DNA of 64,000 nucleotides from Aselliscus stoliczkanus (lineage: Eukaryota > Chordata > Mammalia > Chiroptera > Hipposideridae), in assembly GCA_033961575.1 (NCBI GenBank), contig CM066740.1:90627117-90691116 (forward strand), read 5' to 3'. A program made the translations under genes and the position numbers. Shown piece after piece: positions 46,101 to 57,460 of this stretch. Position 1 is the stretch's first letter. Every line of letters begins with the position of its first letter. The notes beneath the pieces were generated by a model. The model saw nothing but the letters and a program-made list of their open reading frames with translations, was not told the DNA's origin and did not search any database.

Positions 46101-47413
46101 CATGCGCTAACACTACTTAAGGGCAGTGTTGAAATAAAAAAGTAAGCGGCAAATAAGAGTTACGCAGGACAGTGGGTCTTGGAGAGGACAGCCATTCCCA
46201 GTAACGGGGTTTGCTTCATCTACACCCCCTCTCCTCTGTGTGCTCCCACCCAGCAGCCCCAGACACCCCTTGGAGCTACAGAGGCGGAGCACCGGTGGGT
46301 CCCCGATGTCCCAAGCACTGGACCAGGGCAGACATCGCCTCCTCTAGGACAGGGGAAAAGGCGAGTCATCTGGCTAGAGCTGCTGTTTTCCTAAGAGAAT
46401 TGTAGACTCACGAACCGTTCAACCTTGTCATTCCCAAACCCGAGATGCCTGCAGCTGAATTCCCCATCTCCTCCTAAAATGTCCTCCTCTTCTCTTACCC
46501 GCTAATAGTAATGTCTGCGCTGGGTCTTGGGCTGCTAAGTCTAAGTGTTCAACCAGGGCCTCTCCACAACAAAAGCATCTGGGTTTCCTTGGTGCGAACA
46601 CCCCCCCCACCCACATCCATGTCCAAGCTTCCCACCTGATGTCCTGATGTGGGGGTGGGAGAGACGCTCGGGGGGACTCGTGGGGGTGGGTGAGGGCTGA
46701 CTTCAGCCTGCGGCTGTGGCTGCACCACCGCCCGAGCCATTCGAGCTTCAAACCTGACTTCAGCATGACGCTCTTTCTTTGTCGTACAATGTCCAGGATC
46801 AGGGAAAGGCCGCTTTCTCCCCTGTCCTAAGCCCTCGGGATAGGCCCTGAACGCTCATGCAGGCGTGTCCCCAAGCATGAGAGCTGTCAGTCTCTTTGGT
46901 GTCCTTTGGGATAAAGGAGTCACAGTGGGGCGTGCTTTGGAAATTTGTGAGAGCAGTCCTGGTTGTCCCAATGAAATGCTCACGACAGACTTTAAGGGGA
47001 CAAAATCCAGGATGTCCCCTGTGTGCAGGACAGGACTGTCCCAGAGAAACTTGGCTTGCTCAGCACAGCTCTCAAAGTGCACTCGAAAAGTGGATAATTT
47101 GTTTATAATTTCAGAGCTTAGAACCTAACTCCATTTTTCTTAGAAATCTAGGGGGTGTTTTTGGCTTTAATACATACTGACTGTACTGCGTTTTATTCCG
47201 GGGTTCTCCGCCTGCTTTCTCTACTTGCCGATATTATTTTTCTCTCATCCAACCTTACTCATTATGCGTCAAAGACAATACGATTTATTATTTTTTTTGA
47301 GGATAGTTGTGCCCCCAAATAAAACACATATCATTGTATTATACATTTGTTTTCTTTATATATCACCTTTGATAAATTAAGGCATTGTATATATGTGTTT
47401 TTGGAATTACGTA
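43134..47413. other. Intergenic, partly CpG-rich
   Basis: About 4.3 kb. The part at 43,560-44,050 is GC- and CpG-rich. The part at 45,170-45,370 is pyrimidine-rich. The part at 45,610-45,800 is AT-rich and non-repetitive. I see no gene or clear repeat. Confidence 0.55.
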
Positions 47414-47495
47414 TTGGGTTGTCAGAAACGTCGTGACACATTTTTGTAACGAAAAACATAGCAAAATATACATCATGACTTTTCCAACAACCCAA
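47414..47495. mobile_element. 82-bp palindromic mariner-type MITE, copy 2
   Basis: TTGGGTTGTCAGAAACGTCG...CATGACTTTTCCAACAACCCAA with TA on both sides (47412-47413, 47496-47497). Same length and inner motif (TTTTTGTAACGAAAAA) as the copy at 2335. Confidence 0.85.
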
Positions 47496-47497
47496 TA

Positions 47498-48027
47498 GAT
47501 AGCTTATAGTATCTTTAAAATTCTTTGAGAGGACAGACGATAGGACCACAGGACTCTCAGATGCCATGGTACCAGCAGTCAATCATCACCCACTTCTTCT
47601 ACAAACATCACGCTTCTGAACCCAGTTGGATCCCAGAAACTAAGAAATCTGTGTGCGTTTACTCAAAAACAATATATTTCTGGACCCGATACACTGACTT
47701 TTCTAAGGGGTGAGAAGGAAATTTTTGTGCGGGCAAACCCTTAGGTCAGATCTAACTGTCTCGCTTCGGTGTGCATCTTCTTAGGCGGCTCTGCTCTCAT
47801 TGGATCTAAACTAAACCAGCACCGATGACATTTAACTAACAGGGCAGCAGGACCCCTACCCGTCACTGACAGCTCCAGCATTTCAGGGCGTCAGGTGCCT
47901 GGAGCCAGGGGCTGCCCTATTACTTGCTGGGTGGTGGGGAGGTCTGCGGGGTCATGGGTGAGGTCATGGGGTGTCGGGGGCGGGAAAGCCACTTTGGAGC
48001 TTGGGGCTGTGGATGTTTATCGTCTGG
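47498..48027. other. Intergenic, nothing recognised
   Basis: About 0.5 kb between a MITE and an LTR, no features seen. Confidence 0.55.
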
Positions 48028-48363
48028 CATTGTGGTCACCTCGGGCTGCTATACAAAAGGATCACAGATGGGCTGCCTAAGCAAGCATCAATTTATCACA
48101 GTTCCGGAGGCTGGGAAGTCCAAGATGCAGGTGCTGGCAAATTGGGGGTCTGGTGAGGGCTCCTTCCGGGCTTGTGGGCAGCCGCCTCCTCCTTGTATCC
48201 TCACGTGGCAGAGACAGAGTGCTGGCCTCTCAGCCCCTTGTAAGGGCACTAACCCCACTCCTGAGGGCTGCACCCTCCTGACTTTATCACTACTGAAACA
48301 CTGTCACATTGGGGTGCAGGCCTCAACATATGGATCCTGGGGGGACACACACATGCACTCCAT
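48028..48363 (-). mobile_element. MaLR-type solo LTR, second copy
   Basis: CATTGTGGTCACCTCGGGCTGC, CACAGTTCCGGAGGCTGGGAAGTCC and CTCAACATATGGATCCTGGGGGGACAC follow the reverse complement of an MLT1/MST-like LTR. Diverged, non-coding and without an internal region. Confidence 0.75.
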
Positions 48364-48739
48364 AGCACCTGGCATAGAAACATGTCAGTGTTGCGTCAGC
48401 AGGTACGGCTGCACAGGTGCCAAGGGCCGGCTCACAGCACCACCTCTAGGTGTCGTCGCGGGTCAGGCACTCATTCTCCTGAGTCCAGGTGTCCCCGACT
48501 CCTGCATGCTGCCTGGCTCTGCTTTTGTCCCGACAGCACTGTCGCCCCTTCTGGGGACTTAGCTCACTGTCAGGGGTGGATGTGTGGTTTTATTAAAATG
48601 TGATCAAGAGGTGAGCTGCAGTGATGAATCACTCCCGCCGGTGGCTGTCAGAACCCACGTGGCAGCTGCCAGCTGAACAGAAAAGACATGTGGAGCGCAG
48701 CCCAGGGGCCCGGGGAGCAGGGGCCTGGGCGTGGGGGAC

Positions 48740-48836
48740 AGTGGTTAGTAAAGTTACATACATTTCGGGTGTACATCATCTATATATCACATTGTGTATT
48801 CACCACCCAGAGTCAGTTCTCCTTCCATCACCATAT
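48740..48836 (-). repeat. Old L1 3' UTR fragment
   Basis: AAGTTACATACATTTCGGGTGTACATC and GTATTCACCACCCAGAGTCAG resemble the reverse complement of an L1M 3' UTR. It is cut on its right by the MITE. Confidence 0.55.
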
Positions 48837-48837
48837 A

Positions 48838-48918
48838 TTGGGTTGTCAGAAAGTCATGACACATTTTTGCAACGAAAAATATAGAAAAAAATACGTCATG
48901 GCTTTTCCAACAACCCAA
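48838..48918. mobile_element. 81-bp palindromic mariner-type MITE, copy 3, its end duplicated by an L1 insertion
   Basis: TTGGGTTGTCAGAAAGTCATG...CATGGCTTTTCCAACAACCCAA with TA at 48836-48837 and 48919-48920. Its last 13 bases (48906-48918) plus ATATT/TATT form the L1 target-site duplication that reappears at 50144-50160. Confidence 0.87.
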
Positions 48919-48922
48919 TATT

Positions 48923-50143
48923 TTTTTTTATTTGTTATTTTTATTTTTTATTTATAAATTTTTAAAATTAGCTTCAGGTGTACAACACAGTGCAATAGTT
49001 ATACTTTTTACCCCTCAAAGTGACAACCCCCTCCCCCAGTTCGCCACCCCACTCCTCCCCCCCATATCATACATATCTATTACAATTCCTTTGACTCCCT
49101 TCCATCGTATATTCCACATCCCACGACTATCTATATATTCAGTTACAGTTGGCATACAATATTATACAACATCAGCTTCAGGTGTACAGTGCAGTGATCA
49201 AGCCTCTACTCCATCCATGAAGTGGTCTCCCTAACAAGACATATGACCATCTGATACCCCACAAAATATTTACAACATTCTTATATTCCCCGAACTGTCT
49301 TTCATATCCCTGTGGCAATATTGTAGTTACCTATTTATGCTATCTAATCCTTTCTCCTTCTCCCTCATCCCCACCCGCCCTCCCAACTAGCAACCCTGTT
49401 TTTCCTGTATATCTATGAGACTGTTTCTGTTTCTTTTGATCGTTCATTCAGTTTTTCAGATTCCCCATGTAAGTGAGATCATATGGTATTTGTCTTTCTC
49501 TGACTGACTTATTTCACTCAATATAATAGTCTCCAGGTCCATCCATATAGTTGCAAATGGTACAATTTCATTCTTCTTTATAGCGGAGTAATACTCCATT
49601 GTATAAATGTACCACAGTTTCTTAATCCAGTCATCTACTGAAGGGCATTTCGGTTGTTTCCAAGTCTTGGCTATTGTAAATGGTGCTGCAATAAATATAG
49701 GGGTGCATATATTTTTTCGAATTAGCATCTTGGATTCCTCTGGGTAGATACCCAAGAGTGGAATTGCTGGGTTATACGGCAGTTCCATTTCTAGTGTTTT
49801 GAGATACCTCCATACTGACTTCCATAGTGGCTGCACCAATCTGCAGTCCCACCAACAGTGCAGCAGGGTTCCCTTTTCCCCACAGCCCTGCCAGCACTTG
49901 TTGTTTGTTGATTTGTTGATGATAGACATTCTGACTGGAGTGAGATGGTATCTCATTGTGGTTTTTATTTGCATTTCTCTGGTGATTAGTGAGGTTGAAC
50001 ATTTTTTCATATGCCTGTTGGCCATCTGTATGTCCTCTTTAGAGAAATGCCTCCTCATATCCTCTGCCCATTTTTTAATTCGGTTGTTTGTTTTTTTGGT
50101 GTTGAGTTGCACGAGTGTTTTATAAATTTTGGATATCAACCCC
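48923..50143 (-). mobile_element. 5'-truncated L1, 17-bp TSD, inserted at the edge of a MITE
   Basis: TCCAACAACCCAATATT at 48906-48922 and 50144-50160 frames a 1.2-kb minus-strand L1. It has a poly-T/A-rich end at 48921-48960, a 3' UTR to about 49455, then the C-terminal part of ORF2. The perfect duplication and open frame indicate a young copy. Its 3' UTR is the same type as those at 12.4 and 61.8 kb. Confidence 0.92.
49456..50143 (-). pseudogene. L1 ORF2 C-terminal fragment, frame open
   Basis: ORF2p is the L1 endonuclease/reverse transcriptase; only the last 229 or so codons remain. Visible are [20 protein letters not shown], the Cys-rich motif C-x3-C-x7-H-x4-C in [31 protein letters not shown], and the end [12 protein letters not shown] before the stop. 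No frameshift or stop within. The endonuclease and catalytic RT domains are missing because of 5' truncation, so it cannot work. The same frame stays open past 50143 into the flank by chance. Confidence 0.9.
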
Positions 50144-50249
50144 TCCAACAACCCAATATTTGCTTTTCTTTTTATAACATTATAATTTTTTTTAAAACTA
50201 AAGTGGCTCAAGATAGCAAATGGTAGACATTTTTTTAAAAAGGTTATTT

Positions 50250-50395
50250 CTTTTTTTTTTTTTGGCTGAACCATCCGGCCACCTGTTGTTGGCAGCTCAG
50301 CGGCAGCTCAGCTCGGGCTGGGCATCGAACTGCTGTTGCTCAGAGCTCAGCTCACACCCTTGAGCGAGCTCTTAACTGAGCCACTCGGCTGGCCC
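50250..50395 (-). mobile_element. tRNA-derived SINE (family B)
   Basis: On the minus strand it reads GGGCCAGCCGAGTGGCTCAG, GAGCTGAGCTCTGAGCAACAG, CCAACAACAGGTGGCCGG, then an A tail. Imperfect direct repeats AAAA(A)GGTTATTT / AAAATGGATATTT flank it. Confidence 0.85.
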
Positions 50396-50777
50396 AAAAA
50401 TGGATATTTTTTTAGATAACTGCCCGAAGACATTTTCTTGGGGTCAGTTTGGTGCCTTTCTTGCTACCTTTTTACATGTTGCCCTCAGACCCTGGTGTCT
50501 AGCCTGAGTCCTGCCCCTGGTATCCCCAGGTCCCCCTAGTTGGGGGGACAGGGCGCCCCGAGGAACGAGCCTAACCCACTTGTAGTACTGAGGAGGAAAC
50601 ATGTGGTCCCCTGGGCTGTGAATGGCCCTGCTGCCCACCCGCGTCATTCCCCGGCCGTCGGCGCTTCAGCTTGGCCCATCCACATCTGGGATGGTTGCCT
50701 CCTTAAATGTGCCAGTGAATAGCTTTAAAATGGTCTGGCCTCGTGTTAGCTCCCTCTTCCCCGCACATCCCAACCTT

Positions 50778-51140
50778 CTTCTAGATTTTTTTTTATTGTG
50801 CTAAAATATACACAGCATAACATTTGAATGCACAATTCAGTAAAATTAAGCACATTCACACTGTTGTGCAACCATCCCCACCGTCTGTTTCCAGAGCTTT
50901 TTCGCCTTCCCAAAATGAAACTCTGTCCCCATTAAACCACAACACCCCGTTTCCCCCTCCCCCAACCCTTGGTAACCACTGTCCTGCCTTCTGTGTCATG
51001 AATGCGCCCCTTCCAGGGACCTCATGTAAGTGACATCACACAGTACCTGTCCATTTGTGTCTGGCTTACTTCTCTCAGCATGATGTCCTCAAGGTGCATC
51101 CATGTCGTGGCATGCGCCTCACAACCTCGTTGCTTTTGAA
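50778..51140 (-). mobile_element. Old L1 3' UTR fragment
   Basis: TATTGTGCTAAAATATACACAGC, CACATTCACACTGTTGTGCAACCATC and ATGTAAGTGACATCACACAG follow the reverse complement of an L1MB-like 3' end. No frame left. Confidence 0.7.
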
Positions 51141-51681
51141 AATTTTATATTCTTACGTTATAGGCTTTTAAAGAGTCTTTTCTGTATCTTCTGATCTTGC
51201 ACACTTACTGGCATCCAGTTGCAATAGAGTTTAGGACTGACTTGAATTTCAAGGACGGAGGAAACTTTGTACGTAGTCATGGTTCATAACGTGGAGAGGG
51301 TGACAGAACCTCCGTGGTGGCGCCCATGGATGTTTGTGACAGGCTGGCATGCCTTTTCAGGTCACCAAACGCAGCAAACATTCTTTCAGGGAAACTGCAA
51401 GATGGTGCCCTGACCTGTAATTGCTCTTCCATCCTGCCAGTAGGGGCAGCGTGGACAAGACTCTGGGTTGGGGGCAGTTAGCGTTCGTGACCTGTCTACC
51501 CCTGAAGTTCAAGTGGTAGCCGTGCAGCGAAGCCAAGCAGCCCCAGGTGAAGCTGTACAGCCCAGGAGGGGAACCGCTGTGTGGTTTCTCTGTCTGCAGT
51601 CTCACCTGTCTCGCCCCTCCCACAGTGCCACTGGAATTTTCTTTTTAAAAGACAAGTCTGATATCATTCCCTTGACTCTTT

Positions 51682-51990
51682 TTTTTTTTTAAGGTTCAAT
51701 CGAATCCTATTGCCTATAGGCAAAAGGCTAGATCTTTAGTATGGTATTTGGGTTTCTTCACAGTATGACTTGACCTTTCTTTCACTTCTCACCCCGTCCA
51801 CCCCTCAGACGCTGTTCTTGAGCCACGCGGGCCTTTCCCCGACTCCCCCAGACACATCGCGTTCTTCTATACTTGACGTATCGCTTCTGCTGTTTTTCCG
51901 CCTGAAAGTCCCTGGGCCTCCCCTCCCTATGGAGCACCTACTTTTCATTCAAGGCCTGCGTCAAAAGCCAGCTTTCTGGGAAGACTTTCT
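51682..51990 (+). repeat. LINE-2 fragment
   Basis: AAAAGGCTAGATCTTTAGTATGG, then TTCTTGAGCCACGCGGGCC and CATTCAAGGCCTGCGTCAAAAGCCA fit the L2 3' region in sense orientation. Its right side is cut by the L1 fragment that follows. Confidence 0.5.
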
Positions 51991-51999
51991 TTTCTTTTT

Positions 52000-52270
52000 T
52001 TAAAGATTTTATTAAAAATATAGCTAACATGCAATATTATATGAGTTTCAGGGGCGCACCACACCATAGTTGTTCAACATGTATAGACCTAAAGACGTGG
52101 TCCCCATGGTGAGTCCAGCCACCATCTGACACTGTCCCACGCTGTCACAATATTATTGACTATATTCCCCATGCTGGACGTTACATCCCCCTGACTTATT
52201 TGTTTTGTACCTGCAAATTTGAACTTCTTATTCCCTTTCACTCCCCCCCCACCCCTTTTTAATTTTTCAA
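52000..52270 (-). mobile_element. L1 3' UTR fragment
   Basis: AAAGATTTTATTAAAAATATAGC, GAGTTTCAGGGGCGCACCACACC and CACAATATTATTGACTATATTCCCC are the reverse complement of an L1 3' UTR. 5'-truncated. Confidence 0.7.
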
Positions 52271-53501
52271 TTACAGTTGACAGGTAGCAGAAAACACCCA
52301 GTCAGAACAGCAAAAAGAAAAAAGAATCCAAAAAAGTGAGGCGAGTTTAAGAGACCTTTGGTCCTAAACTGCACCTGGCGGCTTTGCTTCTGGGGCTGAC
52401 TCCTTTCTCATCCTTTCAGGAACCACAGCCCTCCAGGCAATGAAGGCTGAGCTCACAGACAGAGCTCAGCATTGATATCACATAAAACTTACAACAAAGC
52501 TAAGCAAACATGTAATTCATGGTATGTGCACCATGGTTATGATGCTACTTGGTAATTAGGCATGACTAATAAGCAACTCTAAGTGACTATAATTAGTTTT
52601 ATTATGATGCAGACCACCCAAGCATTTCTGGAGTCAGTAAAGACTGCGTGCGCATGTGAGCGTGTGTGTGCGCGCGTGTGTGTGCATGTGTGCGTGTGTG
52701 TGCATGTGAGCGCGTGTGTGCATGTGAGCGTGTGAGCACACGTGTGTGTGCATGAGCATGTGAGCGTGTGTGCAAGTGTGTGTGCGCTGATGGGAGAAGA
52801 GAACGTGGGAAAGGGTGATATGGCAAGGGAGTGAGTCAAGGAATAAATGGAGAACGGAGCTGTGACCCCTAATAGCAGGGCGGGGCTGGACATATTCAGC
52901 TACAATTCTATTTTCTGTGTCCTTCCCTCCGCCGGTCCTCGCCCTGATTGTACATCCCTGAAGCAATTTCCTGTTCTCGGTATTTGATTTTTCTTGTTCC
53001 CTCCCCTGACCTGGAGAGGAAGGCGTGGGGCCGTGCATGCAGTCGGGACGTGCTGACTGTTATGGTCAAAGACTCCTTGCTGGAAAATCGCTCCGTGCAG
53101 CTGCCTGGCCTTCTAGCCACGCGCTAGCTGACCTGCTTTGCTGACAGGGGCGGGCCGGGCTCTTGGAAACGCAGGGTAGGTTATAGGACCTCCTAAAACA
53201 GTATCCGCAACCTGCAGGCTGGGAATTACGCCATGGGGTCCAAACACTGTCTACTTCGCAAAATCGTTATACCTCTATTTATGCAAATTTAAAAACCGTG
53301 CACAAGGATGTGCAAACTATCAATGGATCAATGGAAAGTATTTATGGGATCCGTCGTTAACCCTTGAAACTAGTAGAAGAGCAAAGAGTCCTATCCGCCA
53401 GCCAGGGGTCCCATGGGGTAGCTGTCACCGCAGTTTCGGTGGCTGCATGGTCCGCTGTGTAGGTTTCCTGGGCTTCCCCAGGAGAGGAGAGGACCAGCTT
53501 T
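52271..53501. other. Intergenic with a TG-rich run
   Basis: About 1.2 kb. Apart from the simple repeat at 52645-52791 nothing is recognised. Confidence 0.55.
52645..52791. repeat. TG/CG/CATG-rich degenerate microsatellite
   Basis: GTGTGTGTGCGCGCGTGTG, GCATGTGAGCG and similar words alternate for about 145 bases. It produces long His/Thr-rich frames on the minus strand, which are not genes. Confidence 0.92.
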
Positions 53502-53509
53502 CTCTAGCA

Positions 53510-53732
53510 CAGCGGTCGGCAAACGTTTGAGACGGAAGAGCCAATCCTGTCCCTCAAAGTTTTGCGAGACCTGTAACACAAATGAAATCACCATTATGTG
53601 AATAATAGCCTTCAAAAATGTTATAAATGAAACGATGGTAGTTTTATTTTCATTTTCAGTTGTACCTCAGAGCCACATGTACGTCCCCACAGAGCCGCAC
53701 GTGGCTCGCGAGCCGCAGTTTGCCGACCCCTG
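53510..53732. mobile_element. 223-bp hAT-type MITE with perfect 8-bp TSD
   Basis: CTCTAGCA at 53502-53509 and 53733-53740 frames it. The ends CAGCGGTCGGCAAAC and GTTTGCCGACCCCTG are inverted repeats with one mismatch, the Charlie-like hAT end. The inside has AGAGCCACATGTACG and GAGCCGCACGTGGCTCGCG. There is no coding capacity, so it depended on a transposase from elsewhere. The perfect 8-bp duplication suggests moderate age. Confidence 0.92.
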
Positions 53733-54194
53733 CTCTAGCACATCACCCCGTGGCTTCTTGGGAACGCCTTTGGCCAGTTGGGAAGGAAAAGTTTAGACAC
53801 ATGTGACCATGATGGTGTGACAGTAACTGTCACTGCCACTCAGAGCAGTGGGGGCAGAGCGACTCCGGTGGCCACCTGTCTGTTCCCCGAAGGAGCCTGG
53901 AGCCCCAGCTCTGACCGACAGTGACTCCGCTGCAGCCCCGGGCGCTGGGCCGGAGTCACAGGGCCGAGGACGCCGGGGAGGTGCCTGCTCACCAGCTGTT
54001 GTCCTCTGTTCAGGTTTAATTGATACCCTCTTGCTGCAACATCCTATTGCCAAAAAATGGTGGCAAACAGGCGGTGGGTTATCCCATCTTATGATTCAGA
54101 GTTTTAAGTCACACTCACTCCAACGTTTTTCTTCATCATCTGGCTGCCAGTTAGTGTGTCCCTGAACCGTAAACTGGAGTCAGCACCTGTGGCT

Positions 54195-54300
54195 TCTAAG
54201 CCAGCGGCCTCCCAGCCCGGGGATCACCAGCTGTGTGACCGTGGACAAGTCGCCTCACCTTGCTGGACCTCGTCTATAAAATAGCCTACGATTCAGTGGC
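54195..54300 (+). repeat. MIR SINE, ancient
   Basis: ACCAGCTGTGTGACCGTGGACAAGTCGCCTCACC then GTCTATAAAATAGCC follows the MIR core and 3' half. Confidence 0.6.
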
Positions 54301-56331
54301 AGTATCCTGGTCTCAGACCTGCATCCTTTGTGCTGTATGCAGCTCTGGGCTGATTCCCACCAGCCTCATTCAGAAGATGGGTGGGTTTGGAGGATGCCCC
54401 AGACCCCTGGCTATGCCCCCTCACTCCTCAGTCACCCCGTCGGCCACCACACTGCCTTCACATATGTGCTGCCACTGCTCTACCCCAAGCCATTGGTATC
54501 CTCACTTCACACTTTAGGAAGCGAGATGTAAGGAGCCTTAAGTGTTTGGAAGAAGGATTTGAACCAAGGCAAGTGGCGTTAGGGTCCATCCTATTCCTTC
54601 TGTGAACAGGGTAGTTGTTGATGGAAGCAGGGGTGGGGGGCGGGGTTTCTAAGCCCTGGTTGGCCTTTGCGACTTCTCTTCTTCAAGGAGGGTCTTTCCT
54701 GCTGATGGAAGTGAACGGGATGAGGCCAGATGAACGGCAGTGGCTGCTCTCTGGAGTTTCTGCCCGGCTTCAACTATCCTTTTAGGAGAAGGAGGGTGGA
54801 AAGAGAGGGCGGGGAGAGCAGGGGCTTTGGGTAACACAGATCCCGCTTGGAATTGGCTCGGCCTCTTTGAGCTGTTTGACTTCAAGCCTCCTTTTCTGTG
54901 CTCTGAGCTCCAGGAGCCACCTACCTCCTTCCCGCAGAGTGGCGGGCGTCACTTTGTCACTTGGTCTGGCTTTGGTGCATTTGCTTCTGCCATCTCCTGT
55001 GCTGAGATTGCCCTCCTCTGACTTAATCTTTTTCCAGATCAAAATGACCTCCTCCAAGGAGTGTTCTGTGACTAAGCATCACTAGCCTCGTGTCAGGGAG
55101 ATGCCTTCATGGTGGGTGACAAGGCCTTGGGGAGGAGACGGAGTAAGGACAGTGGAGCAGTGGACACTGCGAGGGGCCATTCAGAGCAGCCTCCCTCCCT
55201 CCCTCCCTCTGCCTCTCCCCCCACCTCTCTCCCCCTCTCCCTCCGTCCGCCCACCCCCGCCTGCTGGCTGGTATATGTACTGCCTCTTGCTTCCCCTTCT
55301 CTGCAGACGCCCAGCTAACACAAGCTTAGAGGCAGAGTTCAAGTGAGTTATTTTCTGCCCATCACATCAGGCCAGCAGTGACTTAAATCAGCCCAAACCA
55401 AGAAATTTAAAATACGACTAATCTTTGGGAAAGTGGTGACTTCACACGTGCCAGGAGTAGAACAGCGGTGCTGTATGGTGAGGAAGACGGCTCAGGCATC
55501 GAGTTGGGTCTGGGCGTCCGGGCCCCAAGGCCTCGGCGGGCGTCCTGCCTCCGATCAGCGGCCCTTACGCAGCTGCTCTGCCCCTTTCAGCCACTGTCCC
55601 TCCCTTGACGCGCCTCGGGTCATTAATCACCCGTGAAAGCTGCACCTGCAAATGTCGAATTTTCCAGGGTCTGCTGCAGGGATGGCACGACGCAGAGTGT
55701 TGCCAACGTTTCCGGCTCGGGGCTCATGTTCAGACGTACCAAAGTCTCAGTGGGGCTGAGGGAGCGTCCCCACTCCCGTCTGGGCGTGGCCACAGATTCC
55801 CGCTTTCACACAGTATGCTAAGCGGCCCCGCCCATCGAGCAGAATCGGTGCCAGACGCGCTCACCCTTTGTCACTCTGGCGTTATACGATCATTCTGCCA
55901 TTTCGGGTAATCGGGAGGATCTCACAGGACAAACCCAGGCTCTGGGCCTTGTAGACGCCGTAATGGGAAGGGAACTTAGAGACTGAGAATAGCCCTGTTA
56001 CTCAATGAATATGCTTTCCAAAGAAGAGGGCCCCTCTGTGGAGTTAAGAGTAACCGTGCAGAGTCTCTGAGTCGCAGGAACCCGGTCCGGCCCCCTGTCC
56101 CCTGCGGGAGAGGCCCGTCCAGCCTTCACCCGAACACTTCCAGGGGCAGGGAGCCCTTTGTCATGAACCCTTTCCACGTCGGGTTTTAGTTGGCTTACAT
56201 TCTTCTTCCCCCTGGGCACTCAACCACTGGCCCTATTTTTTCTCCTCTAAATGAGCCCTACAAACTGGCGACTGTATTATCGTTCTCTGGGAAGATAGAA
56301 AGTTAACTTGGTTTAAATGCGTCGCTCTCTT

Positions 56332-56378
56332 CATGATTCAAAATCATGTCACATTTACTTTTGTTCAAAAGTAAATGT
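56332..56378. other. Two adjacent small inverted repeats
   Basis: CATGATT-CAA-AATCATG (56332-56348) and, three bases later, ACATTTACTTTTG-TT-CAAAAGTAAATGT (56351-56378). The second has 13-bp perfect arms. No known element recognised. Confidence 0.85.
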
Positions 56379-57460
56379 CACGGTGACCATTCTGAGCGCA
56401 CCGTCGGGTGGGTGGGGAGACACTTTCAGGCAGAAAGATGTTCTTTGGGGAACTTCCAAATAACTTCATCTAGACAGCTGGAACCTCCCTGATGCTTGCG
56501 GCGGGCGGGGGGCATGAGGACGGAGTGGGACTTCTGTGGCCAGGGGAGCCACAGGCCAGGCTGATTTCACACAGGCTCCCCGGAGTTGTCTGCCGTTTAT
56601 CTGGAGGGTCACCTTATGCATATTTTCTGAGGGTTAAATCGGCTTCGTCTAGGTACGTGGGCTTCTCCCTATGTGCCCTTTTGACCAATAGTAACTTTTC
56701 CCGCAGCGTAAGCCGTTTTGACACGAAGAGCGTGCTTTTCCAAGGCGCTTCTCAACTGATCCTTTGTCCCCAGCCTTTGACAAAGCCACTTATTCTCGGA
56801 AATACCAAAGGAGCCGCTCTACTCTCCACTATAACTCAGGAAGCGTGTGAGCTGCTGGACAGTCTAATACCTCATTTTCATGACAAACGATGCCACAAGA
56901 GCCCCAAACGACCGCCATGAATCTGCTCCTGACTGCAGTGGCCCCGGGAGAAGGGAAGTGCCAAACATTTAACCTCTCTGCCCCGGCACGTGGTGGCACG
57001 GGGCACGTGGGGGGAAAGCTGACCACGGGGTAGGGCGGCCATTCCTGCGGCTGTGGGGCCCTGAGAATTCTGAGCGGACTCAATTCTAAAGCAAAAGAAT
57101 ACGTAACCCTAGGAACCAGGGTTACCACAGTTACGCTTGACATTGGCCTGCACACAGAGGCCTCGGCAAAGGGGTGGTGGACAGCCACGGGGTAAACGAG
57201 CCATTGCAGCCAGCACAGTGGTCACGGCTCACGTTACCTCCCAGGGCTCCGTGTCAGACGGTCCCTAGACAGCCTGTCAGCCCTCCTTTCGCTCACGTCA
57301 TATGCAAACGAGAACAGGACTCCATATCCGGATCGACTCTGGAAGTCCCCAAGCGCACTCAGCCTTGGTCATGACAATTGTCACTCGGGAGCAAAACTTA
57401 GAAAACAGGCTCCTTTCACCTTCAGAGAGGAGACACGAGCAGTGAAGATGCCAGGGCCTT

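Larger units (their letters stand above)
53741..57460. other. Intergenic
   Basis: About 3.7 kb. It holds a MIR piece (54195-54300), a pyrimidine-rich run (55190-55255) and two adjacent hairpins (56332-56378). No gene seen. Confidence 0.55.

Noticed and set aside
50144..50160. A fourth palindromic MITE copy
   Set aside because: Only 17 bases are present. They are the L1 target-site duplication carrying the end of the MITE at 48838-48918.
52579..53038. Minus-strand frames with His/Thr/Ala repeats
   Set aside because: They are translations of the TG-rich degenerate microsatellite at 52645-52791.
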